A DNA stretch of 64,000 nt from Streptomyces sp. 35G-GA-8 (GTDB lineage Bacteria; Actinomycetota; Actinomycetes; Streptomycetales; Streptomycetaceae), in contig NZ_JAMHJQ010000010.1 of NCBI RefSeq assembly GCF_023534745.1, positions 124,001-188,000 of the forward strand. The letters run 5' to 3'. The notes beneath the pieces are model-generated. The model worked only from the letters and a program-made list of their open reading frames with translations. It was not told the DNA's origin and searched no databases. The position numbers and the translations under genes are program-made. Shown piece by piece: positions 8,645-17,552 of the stretch (position 1 is its first letter; every line of letters starts with the position of its first letter).

Positions 8645-9473
8645 GCCGGTCCGCCTTGATGACGTCGCGGCGCGTGATCGAGAGGTACACGACCAGGCCG
8701 AGGATGACGGCGAGGAAGAGAACGCTGGTGACGACGGTGCCGAAGCCGAGGCCGCCGTCGCCGGTCGGCTGCGACAGGTAGTCGCCGATCGAGGCGCCCA
8801 GCGGGCGGGTGAGGATGTACGCGATCCAGAAGCTCAGCACGGCGTTCAGACCGAGCGCGAGACGCGTGACGGCGATCGCGGCGATGGCGAGGCCGAACAG
8901 GACGGCGGAGACCCAGTAGCCGAGGGCCATCCGCTCGGCGACGAGGTCACCGGCCGCGGTGCCAAGCGCGAAGGTGAACAGCACGGCCAGCCAGTAGTAG
9001 CCCTCGCGGGACACCGTGTCGATGCTGTGGATGGACAGGGTCTTCTCGCGGCTGTACCAGACGGCGAAGACCACGGCGAGGGCGAGCGCGAACACGGATG
9101 TGCTGGCCTCCAGCGGTACGCCCATGTTGTCGGTGAGATTGTCACTGATCAGGGTGCCGACGACGCTGATCAGGGCCACGGCGAGCCAGTAGACGCCCGG
9201 CCGGTAGGCCTTCGTGCGGAACTGGACGACGAGGACCCCCGCCAGCAGTGCGCTCATCAGCAGCGACACCCCGGTCAGGCCCAGCCCCAGGTTGGTGTTC
9301 AGCATGTCGGCCGCGGTCTCGCCGACCGTCGTGCACAGCACCTTGATGATCCAGAAGTACGCGGTGACCTCGGGAACCTTGTTCCGGCGGAGGCGGAGGC
9401 GGTGGCCGGGAGCGGCTTCGGCTCGTCGGTACGACCCGCCTGCCCCGGTGATGTCAGAAGTCTCGTATGCCAT
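8625..9473 (-). CDS. COG4705-type integral membrane protein
   Basis: Polytopic membrane protein of about 282 residues, function not known. After a basic N-terminus it opens with KVPEVTAYFWIIKVLCTT, typical of COG4705. Four similar blocks of about 55-60 residues can be seen, each with a Gly-rich turn and an acidic residue: TVGETAADML, GTLISDNLTD, GTAAGDLVAE and GASIGDYLSQ. This fourfold repeat suggests internal duplication of a two-helix unit. The ATG at 9473 has GGAGG only 1 nt before it, so a GTG at 9506 in the same frame may be the true start. It sits between two sensor kinases. Confidence 0.75.
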   Translation of the reverse strand: MAYETSDITGAGGSYRRAEAAPGHRLRLRRNKVPEVTAYFWIIKVLCTTVGETAADMLNTNLGLGLTGVSLLMSALLAGVLVVQFRTKAYRPGVYWLAVALISVVGTLISDNLTDNMGVPLEASTSVFALALAVVFAVWYSREKTLSIHSIDTVSREGYYWLAVLFTFALGTAAGDLVAERMALGYWVSAVLFGLAIAAIAVTRLALGLNAVLSFWIAYILTRPLGASIGDYLSQPTGDGGLGFGTVVTSVLFLAVILGLVVYLSITRRDVIKADRLSPEAG

Positions 9474-9530
9474 GCCTCCGGACCCTGCCAGCCGGATCCT
9501 GAACACATCCTGACCGCCGAGGAGGTACGC

Positions 9531-10838
9531 CTACTCGACCGAGCGGACCGGGATGAGGAGGGTGAACGTCGTGGGGTCGCCGCCGGCGAGGAAGAGCCTG
9601 CCGCCCAGCGAGACGGCCAGATCCTGGGCGAGTGCGAGGCCGATGCCCGTACCGCCGGTGGAGACCGGGTCGCCGCCCGTGTGCCCGCGGGAGAACAGGC
9701 GCGCCGGATCGGTGCGCAGGGTGCCTTCGTCGCCGACGTCGATCGCGAGGGCGTCGCCGAGATCACGGACGGTGACCCGGACGCTGCCGCTGCCGTGTCC
9801 GTGGGCGTTGTCCAGCAGGACGCCGAGGATCTCGGTGACGGGCCCGCCCGGCACGCGTACACCGGCCGGGATGTCCTGGAGCGGGTACTCCAGTCGTCTG
9901 CCGGCCTGGGCGAACAGCCCGTGCCGGCGCTGTACGGCCTCCTCCAGTATCTGGTCCAGGGGGCGGTCCGGCACCGCGTGGTACGGCAGGCCGCCCGATC
10001 CGGCCAGCCGCAGCACCTCCTCCACCGTGCGGTGCAGGCGGCGGGTGGCGGCCAGGGCCTCCTCCACCACGGGCCGCAGCTGTGCGTCGTCTCGTTCGAG
10101 ACCCGACTCCAGGGTGAGCTGGAGGCCGGTGAGGGGCGTGCGCAGCTGGTGTGATGCGTTGGTGGTGAAGTCCCGCTCGTGGCGCAGGAGTTCGGCCAGG
10201 CTGTGCAGCATGTCGTTGTGCGTACGGGCCACCTGGTCGATCTCGGCGATGGCGCTGGGCGCCGCCCTCGCGGTCAGATCCCCCTCGGTGACGGCCCGGC
10301 AGTGCCGGGACAGGTCCTCCAGCGGTGCGGCGAGCACCCGCGCCTGGCGGCGGGTGACAAGGACGGCGACGGTGAGGGCGAGCAGGGCCGCGCCGCAGAG
10401 CGCCGCCCAGCCGAGGAACACTCGCTCACGCACGGCTGATACGGCGGAGGAGGCCCGGACGACGCCGATGACCTCCTCGTTGTGGGAGACGGGGACGGCG
10501 ACGACGAGCTCGCTGCCCGTCGTGGTCCGCGCGATCAGCCCGTGCAGCGCCTGGCGCACCATCGTGTCCCCGGCCCGGGGCCCGGTGCCCGCTCGCAGCG
10601 CCTGTCCCGGGTCGTACAGGCCGACGCGTTCACCGGCTCCCGGTGCCCGCAGTTCGGCCGGGTCACCGGTCCGGTAGTCCGCGTTGACATGGACGGCGGC
10701 GGCCAGGGCCGCCCGCTCAAGGGTGTCCCGCTGATCGGCGTACAGGGAGGACCGGATGGCGAGGGCAAGGGGGGTCGCGAGGAGGACCAGGGCGACCAGC
10801 ACCGCGGTGACGGCCACCCGCGCGACACGCTGTCTCAT
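9531..10838 (-). CDS. Sensor histidine kinase without adjacent response regulator
   Basis: Membrane sensor kinase of 435 residues: an N-terminal span (about 8-29), a short extracytoplasmic sensor, a second span (about 142-162), a HAMP domain (VLAAPLEDLSRHCRAV), phosphoacceptor H230 in TNASHQLRTPL, an N box (LLDNAHGHG) and Gly boxes (DVGDEG, GTGIGLALAQDLA). No regulator gene follows or precedes it on the same strand. It is divergent from the lipoprotein/ABC operon, whose last gene is an unpaired response regulator, so the pair probably brackets the transporter (inference from order). Confidence 0.9.
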   Translation of the reverse strand: MRQRVARVAVTAVLVALVLLATPLALAIRSSLYADQRDTLERAALAAAVHVNADYRTGDPAELRAPGAGERVGLYDPGQALRAGTGPRAGDTMVRQALHGLIARTTTGSELVVAVPVSHNEEVIGVVRASSAVSAVRERVFLGWAALCGAALLALTVAVLVTRRQARVLAAPLEDLSRHCRAVTEGDLTARAAPSAIAEIDQVARTHNDMLHSLAELLRHERDFTTNASHQLRTPLTGLQLTLESGLERDDAQLRPVVEEALAATRRLHRTVEEVLRLAGSGGLPYHAVPDRPLDQILEEAVQRRHGLFAQAGRRLEYPLQDIPAGVRVPGGPVTEILGVLLDNAHGHGSGSVRVTVRDLGDALAIDVGDEGTLRTDPARLFSRGHTGGDPVSTGGTGIGLALAQDLAVSLGGRLFLAGGDPTTFTLLIPVRSVE

Positions 10839-10899
10839 TCCCTCATCATGCGCCCCGCCCGCCCCGCCATGGGGTGCCCCGCACGCTTTTGCCGTCGTC

Positions 10900-10927
10900 T
10901 AACCCGGGCCGAGCAGGCTGTTAACCC
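10900..10927. promoter_or_regulatory. Direct repeats TAACCC spaced by 22 bp
   Basis: TAACCC occurs at 10900-10905 and 10922-10927 with further similarity just upstream of each copy. The 22-bp spacing equals two helical turns, the arrangement commonly bound by OmpR-family dimers. The site lies in the 182-bp divergent gap between the kinase at 9531 and the lipoprotein at 11021. It is a candidate target of the regulator encoded at 15786. Confidence 0.35.
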
Positions 10928-11020
10928 ACCGGCTCCTAGCGTCGGTGCCATGACCGCCCGGCCATCCACCCGCCCATCGGAGGGGTGACTCGGCAGGGCA
11001 TTCTCAGGAGGGCAGTGGCC

Positions 11021-11641
11021 ATGGCAGGCGTACGTACCATCGGTGTCGTCGGGCTCGTGCTGGCGGCGACGGTGACCGCCGGGTGTTCGTCGGGGAACGG
11101 GTCCGGGTCGTCCACCGGTGCCGGATCCGGCTCGCCGAGCGGCGACAGCGCCGCCCCGGCGCCCACCGAGTCCAATCCGCCCGGTGACATCCCCGACAAT
11201 CAGGCCTTCGTCACCTACGGGCCGTCCGGTGGCGGTTTCACGGTGAAGGTCCCCGAGGGCTGGGCCCGTACGGTCAAGGGCGGCACGGCGGTGTTCACGG
11301 ACAAGCTCAACCGGGTCCAGATCTCCACCGCGACCACCTCCACGGCCCCGGGCGTCGCCTCGGTGAACACCGAGGTCGTCCCTCAACTGCGCGGCCAGGT
11401 ACCGAAGTTCGCTGACCCCCGGGCCTCGCGGGTGACCCGGCACTCGGGCCCGGCCGTCCTGCTCACGTACCAGGGTGACTCGGCCGCCGATGCGGTCACG
11501 GGCAAGGTCGTGCGCGACGCGTTCGAGCGGTACGCGTTCTACCGGCAGGGCCATGAAGTGGACCTCACCCTGTCGGGGCCGGTGAACGCCGACAACGTCG
11601 ATCCCTGGCGCATCATCAGCGACTCCTTCGCGTGGAAGTGA
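11021..11641 (+). CDS. Secreted lipoprotein, first gene of ABC operon
   Basis: Lipoprotein of 206 residues with a short signal and lipobox VTAGC (C22), followed by a Gly/Ser-rich linker to about residue 45 and a compact domain (VTYGPSGGGFTVKVPEGWAR onward). That domain resembles the PsbP/LpqN-like secreted folds of actinobacteria, but the assignment is tentative. AGGAGGG at 11005-11011 serves the ATG at 11021; a GTG at 11015 is an in-frame alternative. It is followed at once by two ATPases and an FtsX permease, so it may be an accessory or sensing subunit. Confidence 0.8.
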   Translation: MAGVRTIGVVGLVLAATVTAGCSSGNGSGSSTGAGSGSPSGDSAAPAPTESNPPGDIPDNQAFVTYGPSGGGFTVKVPEGWARTVKGGTAVFTDKLNRVQISTATTSTAPGVASVNTEVVPQLRGQVPKFADPRASRVTRHSGPAVLLTYQGDSAADAVTGKVVRDAFERYAFYRQGHEVDLTLSGPVNADNVDPWRIISDSFAWK

Positions 11642-11646
11642 GGGCC

Positions 11647-12405
11647 ATGATGCGAGGTCAGGTCTCGGCCGGCGGTGTTCCCGGCGCAGACGTGAACGCG
11701 GATCCGGATGCGGATGCGGATACGGCCCTGGAGGCCGATGTCGCCCTCTGCGCCCGGGAGTTGTACCGCTTCTTCCGGGCCGGCGAGGAGGAGACGCTCG
11801 CGCTGCGCGGGGTGTCGCTGCGGGTGCGGCGCGGTGAGACCGTCGCCGTCGTCGGGCCGTCCGGGGCGGGGAAGTCCACGCTTCTGTCCTGTCTGGCCGG
11901 TCTGGACGAGCCGTCGGGCGGCGAGGTGCGTGTCGCGGGCATCCGTATCAGTCACCGGCCCGAGACAGAGCGGGCCCGGCTGCGGGCCCGCCGTATCGGC
12001 GTACTGCTGCAGACGCGCAATCTGGTCGCGCATCTCAGCGTGCGCGACAACATCCGCCTCGCGCACAGCGCCGTGCGCGGCCGGCCGGCCGCGTCGCCCC
12101 GAAACCTGCTCGACCAGGTCGGCCTCGCGGAGCGCGCCCACGCGCTGCCCCGGCAGCTCTCCGGCGGGGAGCTGGCGCGGGCGGGCCTGGCCGTCGCGCT
12201 CGCCAACACCCCCGACGTACTGCTCGCCGACGAACCCACCGGCGAGCTCGACGGCACCACCGAACGCCTGATCCTCCAGCTGCTGCGCGACCGTGCCGCC
12301 CTTGGCTGCGCGGTCCTCATCGTCACGCACAGCGCGCAGGCCGTCCGGGTGGCCGACCGGGTGATCGCCCTGGACGACGGGAGGGCCGGCGATGGCACCG
12401 CGTAA
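11647..12405 (+). CDS. ABC transporter ATP-binding protein (first of two)
   Basis: Nucleotide-binding subunit of 252 residues, MacB/LolD-like. Walker A GPSGAGKST is near residues 70-78, the signature is LSGGELARAG, and Walker B is VLLADEPTGELDG. The N-terminus carries an Asp/Ala-rich stretch (DPDADADTALEADVA) not usual in the family. The usual Q-loop glutamine is in LLQTRNLV. The start could also be the GTG at 11632. The stop overlaps the next ATPase gene by 14 nt. A separate second ATPase for a single permease gene suggests a heterodimer. Confidence 0.92.
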   Translation: MMRGQVSAGGVPGADVNADPDADADTALEADVALCARELYRFFRAGEEETLALRGVSLRVRRGETVAVVGPSGAGKSTLLSCLAGLDEPSGGEVRVAGIRISHRPETERARLRARRIGVLLQTRNLVAHLSVRDNIRLAHSAVRGRPAASPRNLLDQVGLAERAHALPRQLSGGELARAGLAVALANTPDVLLADEPTGELDGTTERLILQLLRDRAALGCAVLIVTHSAQAVRVADRVIALDDGRAGDGTA

Positions 12406-13150
12406 CCCCCGGAGGCCGGCGAGCACACCGGCCACACCGGCGCGCGGCGAGCCCGCGCCACACTCGTCGGCGTCCACCGACGTGCTCGTCGCCTGCCAGG
12501 ACGTCGCGCTCACCTTCGGCCAGGGAGCGGGCGCCGTGGTCGCGGTACACGGGGCGAGTCTGCGGGTGCGGGCCGGCGACCGGCTCGCCGTGGTCGGGCC
12601 CTCGGGCTCGGGCAAGTCGTCGCTGCTGCATCTGCTGGGGGGCCTGGAACAGCCGACCAAGGGCAGCGTGACCTGGCCCGCCGCCGGCGGTCCGCACGGC
12701 ATCGGACTCGTCTTCCAGAGCGACAGCCTGATCCCGGCCCTGGACGTGGCCGAGAACACCGCGCTCCCGCTGGTGCTTGCCGGGATGCCGGACGGGCGCG
12801 CCCGCACCGAGGCGGTCAAGGCGCTCGCGCTCGTGAACGCGGCCGACCTGGCCGACCGGCTGCCGGAGGAGATCTCCGGCGGTCAGGCACAGCGCGTCGC
12901 CGCCGCCCGGGTACTGGCCCAGGCACCCCGGCTCATCCTCGCCGACGAACCCACCGGCCGCCTCGACCACACCACCGGCAGGCACGTCCTGGACGCTCTG
13001 CTGACCGCGGCCGACCGCACGGGCGCCGCCCTCGTCGTCACCACCCATGACCCGGCGGTCGCGGCCCGCCTGACCACCCGGCTGACCATGAACGACGGCC
13101 GGCTGCTGGGCACGGCGGCAAACGGCCCGCAACCGCAGGAGACATCATGA
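12392..13150 (+). CDS. ABC transporter ATP-binding protein (second of two)
   Basis: Second nucleotide-binding subunit, 252 residues. Walker A is GPSGSGKSS, the Q loop is GLVFQSDSLIPAL, the signature is ISGGQAQRVAAARVL and Walker B is LILADEPTGRLDH. A 35-residue Ala/Pro-rich N-terminal extension precedes the domain. Both ATPases keep all catalytic motifs, so neither looks degenerate. It is coupled to the permease by an ATGA overlap at 13147. The two ATPases differ enough in sequence to be ancient paralogues, not a recent duplication. Confidence 0.92.
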   Translation: MAPRNPRRPASTPATPARGEPAPHSSASTDVLVACQDVALTFGQGAGAVVAVHGASLRVRAGDRLAVVGPSGSGKSSLLHLLGGLEQPTKGSVTWPAAGGPHGIGLVFQSDSLIPALDVAENTALPLVLAGMPDGRARTEAVKALALVNAADLADRLPEEISGGQAQRVAAARVLAQAPRLILADEPTGRLDHTTGRHVLDALLTAADRTGAALVVTTHDPAVAARLTTRLTMNDGRLLGTAANGPQPQETS

Positions 13151-15789
13151 TCACCGCATGGGCCGGCGGTCTCGCCCGCCACCGCACCGGACGGCTCCTG
13201 GCCGCCCTCGCCGGGATCGCCCTGGCCGTCGCCCTCATCGCCTCGCTCGGGTCCTTCCTGACCGCGTCGAAGGCAACCATGACGCAGCGCGCCGTGCGCT
13301 CGGTCGCCGTCGACTGGCAGATCGAGGTACAGCCGGGCGCCGACCCGCACGCGATGCTCTCGCTGGTGCGCGGGACGCCCGGCGTCCGCGGCGCCGTCCC
13401 GGTCGGCTTCGCCCGCAGCGATTCGTTCGCGGCGACCGTCCAGGGCAGTACGCAGACGACGGGACCCGGCGTCGTGCTCGGCCTGCCGGACGGCTACCAG
13501 CACCTCTTCCCGGGCGCGGTGCGTCACCTGACCGGAAGCGACACCGGCGTTCTGCTGGCCCAGCAGACCGCGGCCAACTTGCGTGCCGCGCCCGGCGACA
13601 CCATCGGCGTCAAGCTCCCCGGCGCCGGCACCCGACAGGTACGGGTGGCCGGAGTCGTCGACCTCCCGCAGGCCGACTCGCTGTTCCAGAAGGTCGGCGC
13701 CCCCAGCCAGACCCAGCCCGCCGCGCCGCCCGACAACGTACTGCTGCTCCCTTCCGCCGCCTTCGCATCCCTGACCGGGCACGCCACCGGTGTCACCACG
13801 CAGATCCACGCCGCGCGCGACGCCCGGCTGCCCGCCGACCCCGCAGCCGCCTTCACCACGGTGACCGGCTCGGCACACAACCTTGAGGCCCGCTCCTCAG
13901 GCGGGGCGATCGTCGGGAACAACCTCGGCGCCGCGCTCGACTCCGCCCGTCAGGACGCGTTGTACGCACAAATCCTCTTCCTGTTCCTGGGCGTACCAGG
14001 GGCGGTTCTGGCCGCCGCGCTGACCTCCTCGGTCGCCGCCGCGGGCGGCGAGCGCCGACGCCACGAGCAGGGCCTGCTCCGGCTGCGCGGACTGCGGCCG
14101 CGGCAGATCGCCTCACTGTCCGGCCTGGAGGCCGCGCTGGTGGGGGTCTGCGGCGGCGCCGCCGGACTCGGCATCGCCGCGCTGACGGGCCGCGTCGCCT
14201 TCGGATCCGCCTCGTTCGGGACGAGCGCCGGCCAATGGATCCTCTGGTACGTCCTCGCCTTCCTGCTCGGTGTCGCGGTGGCCGCGGGCGCCGTGCTCGT
14301 TCCCGCACTGCGCGACCTGCGCACGGTGACGGTCGCGGACACACGCCGCGCCGAACGCCGCACGGGCTCCCCCTGGTGGCTGCGCTACGGGCTCGACCTG
14401 GCCCTGCTCATCGGCTCCTGGCTGGTGTTCCGCGCCTCGTCAGGAAACCAGTACGCCCTGGTCCTCGCCCCGGAGGGAGTGCCGAACATCTCGGTCTCGT
14501 ACTGGGCCTTCCTCGGCCCGGCACTGCTGTGGATCGGCGCGGCGCTGCTGATATGGCGGCTCACACTGCTCGCCCTCACCCACGGCCGCTCCATCCTGAC
14601 CCGGCTGTCGCGTCCGTTCGCCTCCCACCTGGCCGGCACCACCGCCGCCGTACTCGCACGGCGCCGACGACCGCTGGCACGCGCGGTGGTGCTGCTCGCC
14701 CTCGCCGTGTCGTTCGCCGTGTCGACGGCGACCTTCAACGCGACGTACAAACAGCAGGCGGAGGTCGACGCGCGTCTCACCAACGGTGCCGATGTGACGG
14801 TCACCGAGCCGCCCGGAGCGCGGACGCCTCCGAGCGCGGCAGACGCCTTGAAGGTCTCCGGCGTCCACCATGTCGAACCGCTCCAGCACCGGTTCGCGTA
14901 CGTCGGCTCCGATCTCCAGGACCTCTACGGTGTGCGCCCGGACACCATCTCCTCGGCCACCTCGCTGCGGGACGCGTACTTCTCCGGAGGCAGCGCCGCG
15001 ACGCTGATGAAACGCCTGGCGGACCAGCCCGACGGACTGCTGGTGAGCGCGGAGACCGTCAAGGACTTCCAGCTCGCGCCCGGTGACAGGATCAATCTGC
15101 GGATCCAGGACGCCCGCACGAAGGCGCTGCGCACGGTCGCCTTCCACTACGTGGGGGTCGCGAAGGAGTTCCCGACCGCGCCGAAGGACAGCTTCTTCGT
15201 CGCCAACGCGTCCTACGTCGCCGAGGCGACCGGCAGTGACGCGATCGGCGCGTTCCTCCTGGACACCGGAGGCACCCACCACAAGCGGGTCGCGGCAGAG
15301 CTGAGGCATCGGCTCGGTACCGGTGCCACGGTCACCGACCTCACCCAGACCCGCGGCACCGTCGGCACCAGCCTGACCTCGGTGGACCTGTCCGGGCTGA
15401 CCCGGATCGAGCTGGTCTTCGCGGTGCTGCTGGCCGCCGGATCGGGCGGGCTCGCGCTCGCGCTCGGTCTGGCGGAACGGCGTCGCACCTTCGCCATCGC
15501 CACCGTCCTGGGCGCCACACGCCGTCAACTGCGCGGCATGGTCATCACCGAGGCACTGCTGCTGAGCGCCGGCGGACTGGCCGGGGGCGCGCTCATCGGC
15601 TGGGTGCTGTCGGAGATGCTGGTCAAGGTCCTGACCGGGGTGTTCGATCCGCCGCCCGACACCCTGGCGGTGCCCGGCGGCTATCTGACGCTGACCGCCG
15701 TCGCCGCGGCGGCGGCCGTGCTGGCCGCGGCCCTGAACGGGGTGCGCCGGGCCGCCCGGCCCGCCGTCGAGGAGCTCCGCGATCTGTGA
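13147..15789 (+). CDS. FtsX-like ABC permease
   Basis: Membrane subunit of 880 residues, the size of two-FtsX-domain permeases with about ten spans. One span is near residues 14-36, followed by a 230-residue extracytoplasmic domain, a block of spans around 275-400, two more around 415-480, another span near 515, a second extracytoplasmic domain, and three C-terminal spans with the FtsX block (AVLLAAGSGGLALALGLAERRRTFAIATVLGA). Such proteins act in lipid or lipoprotein traffic or peptide-antibiotic resistance. Its partners are the two upstream ATPases and probably the lipoprotein. Confidence 0.9.
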   Translation: MITAWAGGLARHRTGRLLAALAGIALAVALIASLGSFLTASKATMTQRAVRSVAVDWQIEVQPGADPHAMLSLVRGTPGVRGAVPVGFARSDSFAATVQGSTQTTGPGVVLGLPDGYQHLFPGAVRHLTGSDTGVLLAQQTAANLRAAPGDTIGVKLPGAGTRQVRVAGVVDLPQADSLFQKVGAPSQTQPAAPPDNVLLLPSAAFASLTGHATGVTTQIHAARDARLPADPAAAFTTVTGSAHNLEARSSGGAIVGNNLGAALDSARQDALYAQILFLFLGVPGAVLAAALTSSVAAAGGERRRHEQGLLRLRGLRPRQIASLSGLEAALVGVCGGAAGLGIAALTGRVAFGSASFGTSAGQWILWYVLAFLLGVAVAAGAVLVPALRDLRTVTVADTRRAERRTGSPWWLRYGLDLALLIGSWLVFRASSGNQYALVLAPEGVPNISVSYWAFLGPALLWIGAALLIWRLTLLALTHGRSILTRLSRPFASHLAGTTAAVLARRRRPLARAVVLLALAVSFAVSTATFNATYKQQAEVDARLTNGADVTVTEPPGARTPPSAADALKVSGVHHVEPLQHRFAYVGSDLQDLYGVRPDTISSATSLRDAYFSGGSAATLMKRLADQPDGLLVSAETVKDFQLAPGDRINLRIQDARTKALRTVAFHYVGVAKEFPTAPKDSFFVANASYVAEATGSDAIGAFLLDTGGTHHKRVAAELRHRLGTGATVTDLTQTRGTVGTSLTSVDLSGLTRIELVFAVLLAAGSGGLALALGLAERRRTFAIATVLGATRRQLRGMVITEALLLSAGGLAGGALIGWVLSEMLVKVLTGVFDPPPDTLAVPGGYLTLTAVAAAAAVLAAALNGVRRAARPAVEELRDL

Positions 15790-16577
15790 GTGAGCCGGCA
15801 CGCTCTACGCTGCACCTCATGCGCACGCCCACCCGACCGGAGAGCGGCCGGATCCACGTCCTCGTCGTGGAGGACGACGACACCATCGGCCGCCATCTGG
15901 AAACCGGACTGCGCGGCAACGGCTACGCGCCCGCCTGGAGCAGGACCGGCGCGGGCGCGCTCGCCGAGGCCGCGCGGACCCCGTACGACGTCCTGCTGCT
16001 GGACCTGGGCCTGCCCGACATGGACGGGCTGGACGTCGCCCGCGCCCTGCGCGCCCGCTTCCCCGAGCTGCTGATCGTCATCCTCACCGCCCGCACGGAC
16101 GACATCGACGTCATCGCGGGACTCGACGCGGGGGCCGACGACTACCTCGTCAAACCGTTCAGCCTGACCGTGCTGCTCGCCCGGCTGCGAGCCCATCTGC
16201 GGCGCCGAACCCTCGGCGCCGAGCCCCAGATGCCGATCCCGCTGGGTGACATCGTCATCGACATCACCGCGCGGCGGTGCACCCTTCGCGGCCGGGAAAT
16301 CACGCTGCGGCCCAAGGAGTTCGAACTGCTCGCCGTGCTCGCCCGGCACGTGGGAGAGGCCGTGTCGCGCGAGACACTGATGGCCGAGGTCTGGGACGAG
16401 AACTGGTTCGGCTCCACGAAGACCCTGGATGTGACCATGGCCGGACTGAGACGCCGTCTGACCGACGCGGAGCATCAGCCACCGGCGGTGGCACAGCCGT
16501 ACCGTCTTCCTCGGATCACCACGCTGCGGGGGCACGGCTACCGGCTCGAACGGGGCACGGCGCGCGGGTTCGAGTGA
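15786..16577 (+). CDS. Response regulator, OmpR type, last gene of ABC operon
   Basis: Winged-helix response regulator, 263 residues from the GTG at 15786 that overlaps the permease stop and has GAGGAG about 11 nt upstream; an ATG at 15819 would give 252 residues. The receiver has VVEDDD, phospho-acceptor D73 (LLLDLGLPDMDG), a Thr in ILTAR and KPF. The C-terminal domain includes LRPKEFELLAVLARH and ends in LRGHGYRLERG. No kinase follows. The divergent kinase at 9531, on the far side of the operon, is the best partner candidate. Confidence 0.9.
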   Translation: MSEPARSTLHLMRTPTRPESGRIHVLVVEDDDTIGRHLETGLRGNGYAPAWSRTGAGALAEAARTPYDVLLLDLGLPDMDGLDVARALRARFPELLIVILTARTDDIDVIAGLDAGADDYLVKPFSLTVLLARLRAHLRRRTLGAEPQMPIPLGDIVIDITARRCTLRGREITLRPKEFELLAVLARHVGEAVSRETLMAEVWDENWFGSTKTLDVTMAGLRRRLTDAEHQPPAVAQPYRLPRITTLRGHGYRLERGTARGFE

Positions 16578-16605
16578 TCCAGGACGCGAACAGACACGGC
16601 CTGGG

Positions 16606-17451
16606 TCAATAGACGAGCGTCTGGGTGCCGAGAACGATGGCGAGCGCGAGACGATCGGCGTCCTCGGTGCCGGGCTCGGCGGTGTAGACCATGATGCGCA
16701 GATCGTCCAGCGCGACGATGAGCGGGTCGCAGTCCAGTGTGATCCGGCCGACCACCGGGTGATCGACGACCTTCCGCCGTGACGGGTCCGGGAGCGGAGC
16801 CGGGTCGTCGGATTCCCAGAGGTCGGTGAAGCGCCGGCACTGGTCGGAGAGCTCGCCGATGAGCCGCCGCAACGCTCGGTCGGCGGGGTACTTGGCGGCG
16901 GTCAGCCGCAGGTCGGCGACGAGTCGCGCCTCGTGGCCGGCCTGCTCTTCCGCGGTGTGTACGGTGCGGTTGCGGAGTCCGACGAGGTTGCGCCAGATGG
17001 CGTTGCGTTCGATGCCGTGCCAGGTCGACGTCTCGCCCATGAGCGCGTCGTAGGGCGCGTTGGCGGTGACGAGGGTCCAGGTGGCGTCGTACACGGCGAC
17101 CGGGGTGTTCGCCAGCCGGTCCAGCAGTCGCTGCACGCTCGGCGCGACACGCGACGAAACGATGTCGGGCCCGGGAGCTGTGTGACCGGCCAGCCGGTAA
17201 AGGAGGTCGCGCTCCGTGTCGGACAGGCGAAGTGCCCGCGTGAGTGCCCCCACGACCTGTGCCGAGGGTGCGGTCGCCCGCCCCTGTTCGAGCCGGGTCA
17301 GGTAGTCGGTCGAGATCCCGGCGAGCCCGGCCAGCTCCTCGCGTCGCAGCCCGCTCGCCCGGCGGCGCCGGCCGGCCGGAACACCGACGGTCTCGGGCGC
17401 CACGCGGTCACGCCACCGGCGCACCATCCGGCCGAACTCCCACGACTCCAT
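16606..17451 (-). CDS. XRE-family regulator with MmyB-like ligand-binding domain
   Basis: Transcription regulator of 281 residues. An N-terminal helix-turn-helix (GLRREELAGLAGISTDYLTRLEQG) is followed by the PAS-like MmyB ligand-binding domain (from VYDATWTLVTANAPYDALMG onward). Members usually repress a divergent oxidoreductase gene and respond to a small molecule, which matches the SDR gene 101 bp away on the opposite strand. The gap holds an imperfect inverted repeat, GTCGCCGTTGTC at 17473-17484 facing GACAACGCGAC at 17504-17514, a possible operator. Confidence 0.88.
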   Translation of the reverse strand: MESWEFGRMVRRWRDRVAPETVGVPAGRRRRASGLRREELAGLAGISTDYLTRLEQGRATAPSAQVVGALTRALRLSDTERDLLYRLAGHTAPGPDIVSSRVAPSVQRLLDRLANTPVAVYDATWTLVTANAPYDALMGETSTWHGIERNAIWRNLVGLRNRTVHTAEEQAGHEARLVADLRLTAAKYPADRALRRLIGELSDQCRRFTDLWESDDPAPLPDPSRRKVVDHPVVGRITLDCDPLIVALDDLRIMVYTAEPGTEDADRLALAIVLGTQTLVY

Positions 17452-17552
17452 GTATTCAGTGTGCGGGGCGGTGTCGCCGTTGTCCTGGCCCTGGTATTCC
17501 TACGACAACGCGACGACTGGTTGACCGCACTGCGGTGTCCGAAACTCGGCCC

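Noticed and set aside
8412-10154. Long plus-strand frame across the kinase end, COG4705 gene and second kinase
   Set aside because: It crosses three well-supported genes and has no recognisable fold; only its first bases coincide with a real gene in another frame.
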